Assembly (NCBI GenBank): GCA_013396635.1
Contig: WBMW01004022.1
Location: forward strand, 227,409 to 291,408
Reading direction: 5' to 3'
Length of the DNA: 64,000 nt
Origin: Penelope pileata
Lineage: Eukaryota > Chordata > Aves > Galliformes > Cracidae
Part shown: in pieces, positions 21,601-36,600 of the stretch
Numbering within the stretch: position 1 is the first letter of the stretch
Layout: each line of letters starts with the position of its first letter
Program-made: the position numbers and the translations under genes
The notes under the pieces: generated by a model
The model's database searches: none
What the model saw: the letters and a program-made list of their open reading frames with translations, nothing else
What the model was told of the DNA's origin: nothing

Positions 21601-24600
21601 GGCACTCTCCCACAGTTGGATGGCTTCTCTGTATTCTTCCTCTCCAAACTTGGGGATGAGGGATTGTCCAAATCTGTACCATCATTCTCTTTTTAGATAT
21701 ATATCACTGCTATTTCTAGCTTTGCTGTTGATTTTCTGAAAATAAACTTGGAAGTGTTTAGAGTAGCATGTTTATTTCCACTCTGAATAGAGCACGTGAT
21801 GGTCTGTGCCTCTGGTCTTGCTTGGCTCCGTGTTTTTGCCTTGTTACAAGTTTATGCAATTTTGGTATTTCTGAGCTGGGTTCTTCATCCCCTTTTGGTC
21901 ACTCTTTTATAGAGGGTTTGACATGATTGTGATGTCACCTGTCAGTTTTTTTTTTTTTTTTTATTCCCCCAACACTGTTAAGTGTTGAAAATTACCAGAG
22001 TGCAGCTCTGAGATGATTGATGTTTGCAATGAAATTCTGCAATATCAGAACATTTGTACTGAATATTTGCTCTCGTTCAGAGGATATAACTTTGGAAGTA
22101 AGCATCCTTACTGGATAAAAGCTTTGATGTTAAAACAAGGCAAAGCCCCTGGCTGCTCCCATGTTCCAACCCCGTTTGGTTGGTAAGGGGCAGCCTTTTG
22201 GAGAGGCCATGCAGGTACCCCCAGGATGCTGCTCTGCGGCTGGATCCAGCCCTGTTACAGCAAGCCAAATCCAGTGTGGCTTGGGAAGAGTGATCTAATT
22301 AAATCACTGGCCTCCCTTGCTTGGACGAAAAGTGCTCATTTCCAGTTACAGCTTAGGAGGTCTCCCCAGCAGTGGTGTAATGCAGCGCTGCTACTGGCGA
22401 TATGTTCAAAATATGTTGTCCAAAATAGGAATGACTTTCCAGCGAGCAGCAAGAATCGCTCCTGTCATGCAGGGCTGTGCTTAAAGCTGTACTTAATGTT
22501 AGAGATGTCATCTTGAAAACCCTGAGTGCTTGGAGCTGCTTGATGAGCGCTGGGTGGGAGTGTGGGGGAGGAAGCACTGGGGCTGCTGGTGCTGCTGGTG
22601 TTGGAGTCTGCCTGCACCAGGTGAGCTTGCGAGCCTCTGGCTTCCCACACTGTGTGCTTTGTTCCTGATGATAAAATCCACTTGGGGCCCTAAATGTTAT
22701 GGTGCTGGAAGGAAATGCTTTGTTAAACTCCGTGGTGCTGTCACATGGCGTTTATAAGGTGTTCCATTATTGGAGGAATGCATTCAGCGTTTCCAAGGAA
22801 CGGGATAAACTTCGTTGTGACAAGGCGCTCCTGAAATCTGCTACAAGCCATCACCGCGAGGCTTTTGGAAATGACATCATCTGTTCCCTGGCTGCCAATT
22901 CATGTAATTCTGAATATAATAATTTTTTTCCAGATCTATTATAAATTTCAGAATGATAAGGTAGAAAAGTCTGTTCTATCTGTGAAGTCTCCAGAGTAAG
23001 CTAAACATCGTGCTTAAATGACCCATTTGCTTCATGCTTCTGATTTCCGTTTCTCTTAGGCCAAATGTAAATCTCATGTCTGGCCACGAGTGAAAACCGA
23101 GGCCGGGCTCTGCCCCAACAGCGTTTTGCAAAAATCACAGCCAGGCAGCCAGCTCTCCGGGGGCTGCACGTGGGGACTGGTGCGTTCTGGGGATGTTTTC
23201 AAAATGAAACTGAAAACACTTTGTTCTGTTTTTAGCTCCTTTAAAACCTTTGTTTATAAACGAGGAGGAGAAACAAGTAAGACCTGCAGCCATTGGTATT
23301 CCCTGTGGGTTTAATCCCAGTTAGCAGGACCGTACGTGCCACGCAGAGCAGAAGTGGTGTTCCTGCTGTCAGTGGGAATGGACAAGTCACACCTGACACT
23401 GCAGCGTGCACGGTCCCTGCTGTGAAACAACAGTTGATTCTGGGTGTTAGCAGCGTAATTGATTACAAAACCATAGCTTACATTTTTATACTTGTCCCAA
23501 GCCCCAACTCCTTAGTGTTAGACTTGCAGGAATTTAAACTTCATAACAGGAGACAAACCCAAACCAGGGATGCTTTTTGCATCCCTGTGGCATGCCATGG
23601 GTGGGCAGAGCAGGGCCTGTTCAGACCTATTTCACACACTTGGTGAGCGGTGTGAGATTTGGTAGCATGGTGCCCAGAACTCCAGTTTGACAGTCTGCTT
23701 CTTGGGATGAGAACTGAGATCTGGAAGACTTGGGCTTTGGTTTGAAGTGATACTGTAAGTTCGTGAATTAGCAGCTGTTCCCCATACAGCACCGCTGCAA
23801 GTCGNNNNNNNNNNNNNCCCCCAGACGCCTTTCCCCCCCCCCCCCCCCCGCCTGTTGAGTTGTTTCCCATTCTCTGTTTTGAAAACAAGCTCTTTTCCCC
23901 CTTACTCTGTGGCTGAGATGAAGCCAAGGAGGGCTGGTGCTGGCTATAATAGCCCAGTTGGAGGAAGTGATCGCTAAACTCTGACCTGTGCTCCTGTTGT
24001 CATCGTGAGTCAAAAGCTTGCATGCAAGAGCAATTTCCAGGAGCCTTTTCTTTCAGGGTTGTGCTTCCAGTCGTCTGGACTTGTGGAGTTGGAGGGATCT
24101 AAGAATATTGCAAGTGATGTTTTCTCTTGTTTGTGGCTGGCTGTGCTGCGTTATTTGGAATCCACGAGGAGTGTGTGGAGGCTTTTACCTGTATGTGGGT
24201 GTATAGTGCTGCTGGATTTCAGGAAGTCACTCTAGCTGCGGCAGTTGCAAGCAAATTGCAGCCTCACTTATTGTAAAATGCACTCGGCAGGTTTGTAGCT
24301 ACTTGGTAATGCCAAGTGCTGCATTTGAGTGCAGCCTGGAATACATATGCCTGCGTGTTTGAGAAAGGAGCAGATGTAGGATGTTGATGTGGGAGGCTCC
24401 TCGTGGGGTGACCCACTCTGCCTGAGCCAGAGCAAAAATTGGATTTCTTAATTTGATTATGGAGATTCTGCTGATACTTGAATCGTCACCATCCCAGGTT
24501 TTTTTGGTTGGCAGTGTTGAAAACCTTGCATTTGCCTGGCTTGTATTGGAATCCTCAGCTTGCTTTCAGCTTTTGATCTGAAGCTGAGATGGAAACACTG

Positions 24601-27600
24601 GTTAAATGGCTGCTTAGAGAATTGCCATTGAAGGCTTCCTAAGAAGCTGAGTTTCACGTGTAGCTTGGTTCAGCAGTGTTTGTACTTCCTAGATGGGGGC
24701 CTTTTAGAATCTGGAATGTCCGCAGAACTAGACGCTCTTTCAAAAGAGGTCCCTTGTTTACATGGCACAGTAATGCTGAGTAACTGGGTTTGGTATCCAG
24801 GGTAGTTGGCTGCGGTGAGCGTGTTAGTGCGGGGTGAGTTCAGGGGTTCACACAGCTATCTGCACCACGTCTTTTCTCTGCTGCCGGAGACTGAGAACTC
24901 CTGGAAATGTCAAGAAGAGTTTCCAATTCCAAATCGTTGGTCTTTTCAACAGTATCCCAAAATTACTGGTTCCTCTGGTGGCTTGGCCACCTGCTCCAGG
25001 CACATGGGCTTGCCCTGTGGGGGGGCTGCCATGGTGGGCCCTTCTGGCAGTGCCTCTTTGGCCACCGTGCTTCAAAGCCAGGCCGTTGGGAAGGTGGCTG
25101 TGGCCCATACAAAGGAGAAAAGGCTTCTCTTACAACTTGCTTGATTTTTCTGATGCACTTCCCACATCCTGGGGCACCATGGACATGCCTCTTGATGTGA
25201 GGGGGTGTGTTAATTCACAGAAGATCCGGCTTGGTTTGCTTTGTAATTTTAGGAATTTGGGAGCTGGGGGGAGGTAATCTCCAATACCAGGAATTAAAAG
25301 CTTGATTGTTTGCTTGTTGCCTTTATTGCACTTGGAAAAAAAAAATCCCTGTGCTTGATAGGATAACATTTTGTTTGTTGCTTCACCAGGAAGGGAGGCA
25401 AGCTTTGACTGTTCTCCAGCAGCTGAGCAGGATGGAGTAGGAGCTCCTGCTAGGAGGGATTCTGCTTGGGCACAGCTGAAGTCATTGTGAAGTGGAGAAA
25501 GCACAGTGAAAATGCAGAAGAAGGGTTTGTGTAATTGGACCTGAAAATTGTCAGCTGGCAAAATAACCAACTTCCTTGGGTGGTAGTTCAAAGATTTTGA
25601 GCTTTAGTCTGCCTGTTCTTAAGGAGAAAGCGCTAAGAGACTTTCTTCCACGGTAACGAAATGAAAACTTGAAGTGGTTCTGAAGGTTTCCACTTCCCAC
25701 CTGGCGTTAGCGAGCTGGGTTGGCCTCGGGAGGGCTGTGCTGAGGAAGCTGTGTGAGTGTTCTGCCCTGGCCGAGTGTGCCTGACCTGTTGGCTTGATCA
25801 GAACTTCTTCAGAGCCACAGAGGAAGTAGCTGCTGTCTGAACAAGCTTATGATATAAAAATCACAGGAGGGCACACTTGATTTTACCATTCCTGCACCAC
25901 TTTGATGGGGGTGAAGTAGAGTGAAGTACTTCTCTGGGTAGCTTCCTTTCAGGTGAGGGATGGGGTCAGTGGTTAAACATGCCTCCTCTTCCCAGCTATC
26001 AGCCAGCTTGCTGTCTGACCCCTGCAGTCACTCTGCTCTGTTTGCCAGAAGTGATGGTTGAATCGCTCACCTCTGTGCTGCCAGCGAAAGAAACGCGTGT
26101 ATCTGCACCCGAAGGCTCAGCTTTGGCGGCCACTTTGGAGTGCATATGTAATTCTGGGTGAGTATGTCACTTTTGAGAGCACTTCGGATGGCTGTTGTAA
26201 AGTCAGATCCCCTCTGCAGCTGATAACTTTGGATTGCGTGTGTTCTTGTGTAACAAAACACAAATGCAATCAGCATTCCTTTGTCTGGCAAACAAATGTG
26301 GAGAGGGATTAGGGGGGAATAGGAGAATTCTCATGAGTAAATGGGCTCCCTTGCGAGGCAGGGTGAAAAGAGTAACTTAGAATGTAAATTACTATGAGTT
26401 AACTTCTTCTTGTCCAGGCTCTGGGATCTGAGAACTAGAGAGGTGGAAAGAGTGGTCTTGAAACAGGAAGAGTTAAGGACCTCTTCTTAGAAGGATGGAG
26501 TGTGGCTATGAGATCCATGCCTTGAGAGACCTAGGGAGAAGTCTCCCAAGGTGTCATGAGGTGAGATTGCAGAGCAGGAAATCGAGTGACAGAGCTTCCC
26601 TGATCCATGTATTTCAGAGCTAGACTGAGCAATGGCTTTTTAGTAAAGAGATGAGAAGAAGAGCAACATGTAGTCAGCAATTTCATTTCTCTTCTGGGAG
26701 CTCTTGCAAGCTCTGGTGAGCCCAGGCAGTAAGTCCTTGCAGAATGAGAACCTGCATTCTTCCTTCGTTTTGCAGCGTTCCTCAAGGAGTGAACCCAGTA
26801 GGTGCTACTGATGTGAGATTTGTTTTTGTGTGAAGTGGAAGTCTTCCGAGTGTAATTCCCCCTGGTGTGCACATACAGAAGATTAAGTAACAATTTCTAA
26901 TTACTATGAACATCCAATGAACAAACATGTTTGACATCCTTGTTTGTGTAATCAGTAATACTTTTGCGATGACTTGAAAGGCTCTCAGAGCAATTGGAGG
27001 TTTTATTAAGTTTTGTATGTATTTTACATATATGCATTAGTGAGTTCCTTAAGGTGTTCAGACGTGTTCTTTAAAGAACTCTTCTGATACTCATTTTTAA
27101 TCTTACTTGGAAAAAAGATGTATTTGATATTAATACTTGAAGATATTTTTTATGTTTCCCAGAGGCAGCAAATGCAAGTGTAGTCAGGTATGACAACGAA
27201 GATTAAGTACAGCTTGATATAGGTCTTGAACTATTGCATTAAGAAATGAAAGAATTTACCTTCAGTTGGGAAGATAAATTGCAGGTGATTTCACCCATCA
27301 TATAGAAATGGGTGTAATCCTTGAGAAAGGGGTAGAGATGCATGCTTCTTGACTTGCCTTGGTTTTTGAGTCTCATCTGCTTCCTTGTGTCGTTAATCTG
27401 CTGTGGGGGTCACTGTTTGGGATCTAGCCTCATGGTTATTTTTTAGCTGGGATGATGTGTGCTCTGCTCATGTGATAAGCAGGATTTCATGAAATGCTGT
27501 TTTTTAACCGTAGTATGGCTTGGAGGAGTTCCTGCGGTAGCTTCTGGGAGCATGCAGTGTTCAGTGTTGGTTGCAGCCGTGTTTTGCTGTCTCTCCTAGG

Positions 27601-30600
27601 GATCCTTCAGTGGGCTCACAGTCGTGGTTCTACCAAGAAGCTGCTAGGAGAACGTAGTGCTGAGACCTGGTGGTGTTTTTTGGGATGCCTGATACTGAGG
27701 CTATCCAGAGGGAACGTGCTTGGAGATGTTTGGAATCTGTCATCCATGCACACCAGAGTGTAAATCCCTTAAATGAGAAAATGATGAAAAAGTTGGAGTG
27801 GTTTCCTCTTCTCCCCCGCTGCCGTATGGCTCTGTCTTTTGTCACTTTTGTGCTGAATCCCAGTAGAATACTTCCTCTAACTTGAGTGTGCTCAGGTAGT
27901 TGGTTAAAAATAACCACAGTCTCTATCTGCTGCATTTACAACTGTGTGTTCTTAGAGCATGTGAATGAGAATGAGCAAGTGAATTGCCAAACCCTTCGTG
28001 CCTCCAGAATATCCTTTCTTCAGCAGTGGCTTCTGTTTGAGGCGTAAACAGGCAAAATCACTTCTCAAGTAGAAATCCTGGCTCATAAAATAGGATGCTG
28101 CTGGGGCTCTGTTCTGCTGGTTATAAAACTAAGTAAGACTAAATGAATGTAATATGGTAAATAAACTGCAAAGTCATCATTATAAATGGTCTGAGCTAGA
28201 AGAGGCTTGTTGGGAAAAGGATGCTGGCAGGCTTTCCCAGTGCAGATGCAGCTTCTGCCAGAAAAAAAAAGTGCTTTTGCAGGTATAGCTTATTTTCTGT
28301 GGGGAAGTGATATATGCTATAACCACATCTGCTCTGGGGCTTTTGCCAATGTAAAAATATTGCCGAAGATTGCATCTCCGGGATGTATTGCCAATGATTT
28401 CATGAGTCTATCTGGTTTAAAATTGTTAAGATTGCTAATATTTTTGTTTGTTTTTGTAGGCTAAGGCACAGGCACTGGCAGGATGGACTTTCTGCCCGTT
28501 CCTCAAGGTGACACCATGCATGTACAAAACCACATATGACAGTAACCAGTGTGTGAAGGAGCCCAGGGCCTTTATGCAGTGATGGAGAAATCAGCTGGCC
28601 CAAGCAAGGTCTCTTTTCCTAGTATGTGCATTGCTGCTTTGAGTGGGTGAAGTTTCCTCTCTGCCCAAGCGTGCCAGAGAGGGAACAGCTTGTAAAAATG
28701 CGTGCTGCCTTGAGGAAGGGACACAGTCTGAAGCAGTAAGGGCCAGAGAAGAGAGAGACGTAGCATTTGGATCCTCACCAACCCGAAGCCTGAAGAAGAA
28801 AGATAAGATGGAAGGATATTAAAGATTTCTGCACCCTAAAAATTCTCTTGCAAAATGCCACTGGCCAAACATTCTTCCACTAAGTCTGTGTTTCTCATTG
28901 GTCGTGTTGCCTCCAGGGAGGTGAACAGCTGCATGCTCTGGTGACTGTGTGTCAAAATATATTAGTGAGAACCCGGCCGCTGCAGGGAGAGGTGGTGTTT
29001 TTTTTTAATGGGATAGTTTTTGTTTAGCTTTTGTGGTAGATTTTTAACTTCATTGATTTTTGAGCACTACTTATATGCTGCTCATTGAAGAAGTTTCTTT
29101 GGCTTACCTTTCTGTGCTCCCTGTGTACCTTTGGAAAATGTTAATTATAGTGTTCTGAAGCGGAAGTCCAGATTAAGGGCACAGTCCGTGCAGATGTGTT
29201 ATTGTAAAACTTTTGCATGGTATTTCACCTCACAAGTACCTGTGAGTGTAAGAGCTCTGATTTGTGCTGCAGAAGTTAGCCTGTGCTTTTGTTCTAGTTT
29301 CTTCTCAAAGACCAAAGCGCTGGGTGGGGGAGCACTGCAACAGCTGCTGGGCGAGAAGCAGGTGTTTGTGTCAGCCGTGTCTTTTGGGTAAAGGTCTGCT
29401 CACAGGTAGCCTGGTTTGTCCTGGAAACCATTGATTTTTGAGGAGTCAACGTAGTCGACTGGAGGCAGCGTACAGTTGGGTTGGGTTATCTTTCTGCTGT
29501 GATAAACGTCTCATCCGTCTGTGCTTGAATGTGCCCTGACGGTACAGCTGCTCTCCACGAGTGCCCGGTAACAAAGACAGATGAGAGACAGATCACCTGA
29601 CAATTTGAGATTAACTAGTGTAGGAGAAACAAATTTAGGCTGAATATCCGTGGGATCTGATCTTCTGCTTGCATGCTGTCTAAAGACTTTAACCATCACC
29701 TGGAAGAACTGCTGGGACCAGGAAAGGGGCAGTTTGAGAGGCCAGAGCACTTGCACACATAATAACTGATTGATTCTATGGATTATTCTTTTGGCACATC
29801 CTTGAGCCTACAGACAGATCTGCTATGGAAATTGTCTATGGGGAAAAAGAATACAAGTTATCAGGAATTTACCCTTCCCAGTTTGTGCATTGGTACAGTT
29901 CTCATCCTCTTTTTTTGCCTGACTTCTATCCACTTAAAGTATGCTGTGGTATTGTTATTTCTTCAGTACACAAGGCTGCTTCTCCAAAAACAATCTAGTC
30001 TTTTGACATCATGGAATACGTTTTTTTAAGTAGACATTTTTCGGTCAATTACAGCTGTTACTGCATATAGAATTTTTAATATATGGTAGCAGATCTTTAG
30101 GAATGTAGTGGTGGTTTGGTCTCTTTGAGGACGTGCAGAATGTTCTTGTTTTGTAAAACTACCATCAGAAAAGCAGATTTTCATACCCACTGTGTGGTGG
30201 TGTGGCACTGATGTTACCCAGGTGAAGTCTGGTTTCTGATACCTTCCAGATCTGCCAGCAGCATCCTCCGAAGGCCTGTGCTGCCTGTTCAGTGCTGGAA
30301 TGGTTTGACTAGGTGCTTAAACAGCAAAAAGGAAGTTGTGTTATCCATTGGCCAGATCTGCCTAACTTGCATTAATTTTCTAGATGAGAAATGAGCTTTC
30401 TGCATGATGCATGCTGAGGTTGCTCATGGGATGATGCAGGAGAAGAGTGGGACCTCTGGCAGTAACTTCTGTCAAACGTGGGGAGAACCCAGCTTGGACA
30501 TGCCTTCATGTGGCTCTCGGCAGCCTGGTATCACAAACAAAAACTTGCTGGCATCAAGTCCCTCTTGTCCCTGTTGTGTCAACTCAGCTGCCTGGCCTTG

Positions 30601-33600
30601 CTGTGATCTCGGTCCTGGCACGAGCCTGGGTTAATGAAACCAGCAAGCCCCTTCCCCTGGCTTGCTAGTTCCTCTGCTGTCATTGAGGGTCATTTCTTTC
30701 AAAGCAAGCTTTTGTGTTCCTTTTGAGCCAGCATTGTGTGTCTTCCTTCAAGCCCCACTCTGGTGAATTGTCTTAGGGGTTTGAGACAAGAAACAAAACC
30801 GTAACCATGTGTGTCTCCTAGGCTGCTATGAGACTAAAGATGTCAAATGGTGCTTCCTTCTGCTGTTGGGGATGCTTGTGGTCTACAGAAAACAAGAACT
30901 TTCCTCTGTTTGGTACAGATAGATCCGTTTGCAGTACACATACATGAACAGTGCAATAACTGGGTCAGAACAAAGTGGACTTGAGTGAGAATCCTTACAG
31001 TGCAGGCTCATGGAGGATAGAAGGGGAAGAGTGGAGCATGAGGGTCTGGAGGAGCAGTTGTGTATAATGTCAGGAGGGAATGAGACTGAAATAAGCCTTG
31101 TGGACACTGACAGCGGTGAGCCTGTGGGCCCTTTGCCTTCAGGGTTGCCAAAAGTATTTTTTGGGCACTTAAAATTCCCCTTATACTGCCTAGCTACGAT
31201 GTTGTATGCTGTTTTCTTCTCCTGCACTGGAAGATCTTAAGGAGCCACTGAAATAGTAAACTGAGCAAATTATATGGAAATGATGCCATCACCTTCTCCT
31301 ACTCTTTTAAGGCAAATCTTTGCAAATTCGTGAGTGGGAGGCAATGGGTTGAATAAACCCATTCCGAAGCGTGCTCAGCACCCATGTGCTCCCACTCCAG
31401 TTCTCTCCGTGTGTCAGCTGTAGTCCCTCAGCAGCTACTTGGGAAATAGTAGATGCAGCTCGCTGCGTGCACAGATTCGCTGAGCTTTTGCTTGTGCTGG
31501 GATTTCTTGTGATGGGAGCCACCAGAAGGAGCAGAATCCTTGGTGTGACGCTGCCTTTGTGGGCAGTGGAACAACAGCTCTCTGTGACCCGAATGAATTA
31601 GAAGCAAGACGTTGTTTGTGGTACACTTTGGAGACCTTGGGTAGTGTACAGGGGCATGGCTTGCTCAAATTCACAAAGCCTCTGTGCCTGGGAGATTTTG
31701 TTCTTTAGAGGGTTGCCATTGTACCCAAAAGATGTAGCAAAGGGAAGTAGAAGGCAAAACGTTCTTCTACTGGAAAGTGTCAAACGGGTTAATATTTCTT
31801 CGTGTCTGATTATCAAACCGTCGGTATCCTGGTATGGAGCAAACGCAGCTGGGACACTGGGTGCAGCCTTCCCTGGTTGCAGCCTGCGTGCAGTTGTACC
31901 TTTGTGTTGATCTGCTGGTGGAGCTTTTGCAGCCGTTGGAGAAGGCGTGAAGCATGGCAAATCCATCCGATGTTCCTCTGTTTAGAAGTATTACAGTGTG
32001 AATTCAGCTTTGGTGTTTCCAAATTTGCTAATTCATCTCAAGAGTTGTTGCTTTAGGATTTTTTTCTGATTTGAAAGCTTTGTTAGACAATGGGTATTTG
32101 TTGTGGTTTTTAATCATTAACCTGAAAACTTTCCAAAAGGCTCAGAGAAAAATGTGAAGCAGCTGACTGCTTTGTTTTTGTCTCTTGAACCAATTAACTG
32201 AAGTAATAGAGTTTTCTCCAAAGTTGCTTTTTATTATCTTCCTCTGCTAAAAGAGCATACGTTCATCAGCTAGAAACAATCAGTAAAGTGCAGATAGGTT
32301 ACTACAAACTGGGATCTTGAAATCAAGCTACCACTTGATGCCATCGCGTAACGGTACTAATTCAATAATTCTGCAGAACTTAATTTTCAGAGTTAGAGAC
32401 GGTGTGAAGGTCAATTAACGAGATGAAGTAAGGTGTAGGAGGCCAAGGAGGTGAAGCTGATGGATGTGTTGGGGGAGCTGTGGTGGACAGCAGCCGGAGG
32501 ACAGCAGGGAGGTAGCCTGGCTTCATGCCGAGCTGCTTGGAAATGCAAGAGAGGTAAATTCTGGTGATTCTGAGCTGAGTAGTTAGAAATGATCACTTTG
32601 CATGGCTTCACTGCTGTTGTAGGATGCAAAGGCTGTATCTTCAGTGAGACGTAATGTGAACAGTGCTCGTTTCTTTTCTTATTTCTAGCGGACTTTGGAC
32701 GAGGGAGCTGTCCCAGGTCCACGTGTGTTTATGGCACCAGCCCCGCACACCCGGAGATGGCTGGTGGCAGAAACGCACCAACATGTAACTCTCTCCCAGG
32801 CTCAGGGGATCACAGAATTACAGAATTGTAGGGGTTGGAAGGGACCACGGATTAGCAGCCGTGGACCTGTTCAGCTACTGTCCTCATCCTCTTACAGAGT
32901 GCTCTCACGGTCTGTGATTGAGCCAGGCAGTGTTAGGTTACACACAAGTTTTCTAGCAGCTTCTCAGAGCACTCTGTGTTCTTAAAAACTAGTAAGTGTG
33001 AAGATAAGCCCTTCAGGAGGTCAGGTCCTGGAGGTGCTCCACGCTCACGTCTCATCTTCTGTGTTTGGTTCCTGGGAGTTCTATTAAGCTGCTAGAAATG
33101 TTCTTTTTCTTTTTTTTATTTTTTTTCTTTTTTTGTATTTGTCAGATTTCCTGTAATTGTCTGCTGCAAGAATAAAGGTGGATGGATCTTCCCAAACAAA
33201 GGTTGCTCGCACGTGTGTAACACAATGCAGCCCTTAGGGTGACTGTTAACTGTAGTGCTATTCTGGCTTAAAGCTCGGGTGAAACCCATGGCACTCGGTG
33301 CCTTTCTGCCTGAGGTGACCTGTACGGGGCTGGGAGACATGAAGCGGAGAGCAGCAGTGATGGAACAGGGTAGGTAACCTAGTTACTGCAGAACTCAGTG
33401 CTTTCTGTGCTAACTTTGTTACTGCCTGACCCAGGAGGTGGCTGTGCGATGCCGGGTGCATTTTGTTGATTGCTCTGTGCTGCAGGTGGAGAATGAGCTG
33501 TTGGCCTTCAGAAGGCAGTGCCAGCCTAAACCTGGTGGGGTTTGCAGTAACTGAACTGTTGGGGTGTTTTGCCCCTGCTTGCATTTAATGCAGGGAATGC

Positions 33601-36600
33601 AATGTGAGTCATGTGAGGGTGCACAGAGTCACCTGGAGAGCAGTGGGGCAATGTGTACGGTGCTGGTCTCCGGGCCATCGGTGGGAGCTGCAGTGGGGCA
33701 AGCTGAAAGTCTTGAGCCGACCAAGAGATCTTCCGAACGTTCCTGCGGTGAGGTTTCTCTTAGGCCACCTGCGAACATGAAATGTGAGGTGTTGGTTATT
33801 TTTGCTGTTTGTTTTTCCTCCCACGGCGCATCGTGCATGGCGCTGGAAGTTCTGGAGATGCCGTTCGATCCTGCACGTGCTCGGAGGGCAGCTGGAATTT
33901 CCACTCTGTGCTCCTCTGCTGGCAAGCACTATGCTTCTGGCTGATTAAATATTTACAGTGGTGGCGTGACACCAAGCGAATGTCCGCTTGGTTGTTTCAC
34001 ATAGGTGGAATTTTGAACTTTTTGGCAACCCTTTGCTTTTCCCCAGCATGTGCAATGTGTCACAAGCAAGCCAACGTCTTCATCTTTGGGCTCAACCGTT
34101 TGCCTTGAGACCAGTTTGTTTCCCTTCTGCTGGGGAGTTTAAATACAGTCTTGTGGCATTTATGTGCCTGTGGATGCTGCTGAGATTTGAACCATCTGAA
34201 TGCCTGAGGCTTGGGCAAAGCCACCGCTTCTGGAATGTCTGCTTTGCTCCCTGGGTGCCAGAGCAGTTTCATAGAAAACCAGGCTGGAAGTAGTATCAAA
34301 TTCATATTGACGGAGAAGTCTGAGAAAGCTGCTGCTGAGGGGAAGTAGGTGCTGCAGGTAGGATGGGAACTGTTGCCATGGTTGGAAAACAAAACACAAA
34401 GCCATGAAATGGAAAGAAACAAAATGCATTTATCGATACCAAATGTGAAGGAGGAGAAGACTTGTGCTGGAGGATGGGGCTTAGGAGGAGTTATTACATG
34501 GTTTTTCTCTGGAGTGAATGCTCTGATGGAAACAGCAGCTCGCTCCCGGCACGTGCTGAGAAGCTGGAGTTGAAATCTGCTTTTGTGTGGAACAAACGGC
34601 AAGAATTAACGATGCTGCTTGTTGTGACAGATGAGAACGTGCATGGATCGAGCGCTGCAAACTGTCGTTCAGCAAATTGCTCTGCTTGGAAATTCAGATT
34701 TAAGCTCGTGTCCTAATAATTTTTTATTTAGAATTCACTTACAGTGTTTCTGTGCATCCAGGTTCTTCCTTTCCATTTCCAGGAGCTGTGCAGTGGGATC
34801 TGTTTGCAGCAGCCTGGGACTGGGCTGCTTTGTGAACCTGAACAAAATCCCTGCTGCTGGCTACCTGCGTTGCGGTGGGCAGAGCTGGGCTCTGTGTTTC
34901 GGTGGCTGGGTAGCAGTGACAGCGAGTCTGAGTGCCCGGAGAATTCCAACAAAATGGCTGCGCTCCTCGGCTCTCGCTGCTCTCAGGACAGCAACAGGCT
35001 CGCCGCCCCAAGCTGCCGGCAGCCCTCGGCTCGGCGGGTGGAATTTAATAGGCGGCTGTTGTAAGTTAGATCTATTTCAGCTTTCATCAAACCACGTCTG
35101 AATGAAAACTGAGCCTCTGAACGTGTTAGCTTTTCCCTAGTTTCCCATCTGTTTCTGGCTGCTTCCCTCAGTCATTCTTTCCGGCAAACAGAAGATGGGC
35201 TTTGTAGGAGCACGCCTCTCCCAGCTGGGCAGCGATCCTGTCTGAGCGGCGGCGGGGCTGCTCGGGGCTCAGCTCGGGGGTCACAGCCAGACCGTGACCC
35301 TGTGTGCAGCAGGGGAGCCTGGCCAGTGTCGGGACAGACGCACCGGTGCTGTGGGGTCGGTGCTGTTGGGATGTGTTGGTAATTCTCCCAAGTGAGGTCT
35401 CGTACAGTGGTGCTGGTGCAGGGCTGTGGTCGAAGCAGAGGTTGAAACGTGATTATTTTGGTGTCATTTTAACCCTGTACACAACTGAGCGGAGTTCTCG
35501 TTGGGGTAGATGCTGGGATTTACCCCCTCCAAAGCTGCTCCCAGATAACTGCATGTGCATGCTTCTCACAATTAATGCAGAGCAGCGGTTCCCTGGCACC
35601 TCTCAGGTGTGCCTGGTCATAAATTAGGGCAGTCCTTAATGCCAGAGCTTTTTGCATTTGTGTTTAACTGGGGCTTACATTATGCAAACCAAGCCTCTTG
35701 CTGCTGCCTCCCTCTTCTTCTTGGGTCCTCCCTGTGTGATGCAGGCCTGGATTACATTCCTGTGTACAGTACGACAGGGGCAGAGCAATATTAATCCTCT
35801 GTATCAGTGAAACAACTAGTGAAGTTCTAAATTCCAAGTCATGGATGGGGCAGGCAGCTATTCCTGGTTGGGGCTTGTCGTGCTGCTGGTGTTCCCTTTT
35901 TTTCAGTTAGCATATTGAACAAATCCTGCTGTAGCTGAAGCCCAACAGGCCACCAAGAACTACATATTTGTGTTGCATTTGTCTTGTGATGCTTGATATT
36001 CAATGCAGACCGGTTTATTTCCTAACTAGTACAGCATAACTGACCCTTCAGAGTTGGGAAAACTTGTCTGGCTTCCTTCTTTGAAAGAGAAAACTTGGAC
36101 GCTGCGTTTAAGCATTTAATAGGTAGTCCCTGTTTGTAGCTGGAGAGTGTGGCATGGGTGATGGAGTGAATAAAAGTGCCTTACAGGTGTGTGAGTGCTG
36201 GGAGGGTTCAGTGGAGGATCCTGCACATCCTGTGCAGGCTGGTACGTTGGGCAGGTTCCCTGCGTTGAGACAGGACTTGTAGAGAAATGGCGATGCTCTC
36301 CAAGTAGGAGTTGTGCTGGCGGTGGGAGCTGGCGGTGGGAGCTGGTGTTGGAACCAAGATCACTTGGAGATAAGATCAGAGTGTTGGCTAAAAGGCACAT
36401 TTTCCTCTTTGATTACTTAGCTCTAGGAAGTGTGCACCTTTAAGTGAGCTATTACGAGTTTCTAAAGCTGCTTTGCTTTGCATGGGCTTTTTAGGTTGAA
36501 AGATTTCCTTAATTTGGCCTTAAACAAGCTGTGCTGGCATTAATAAGAGTGAACGCACTGAAGAGTGTGACTTTTTATGGCAAAAACTGTTCTTCATGCT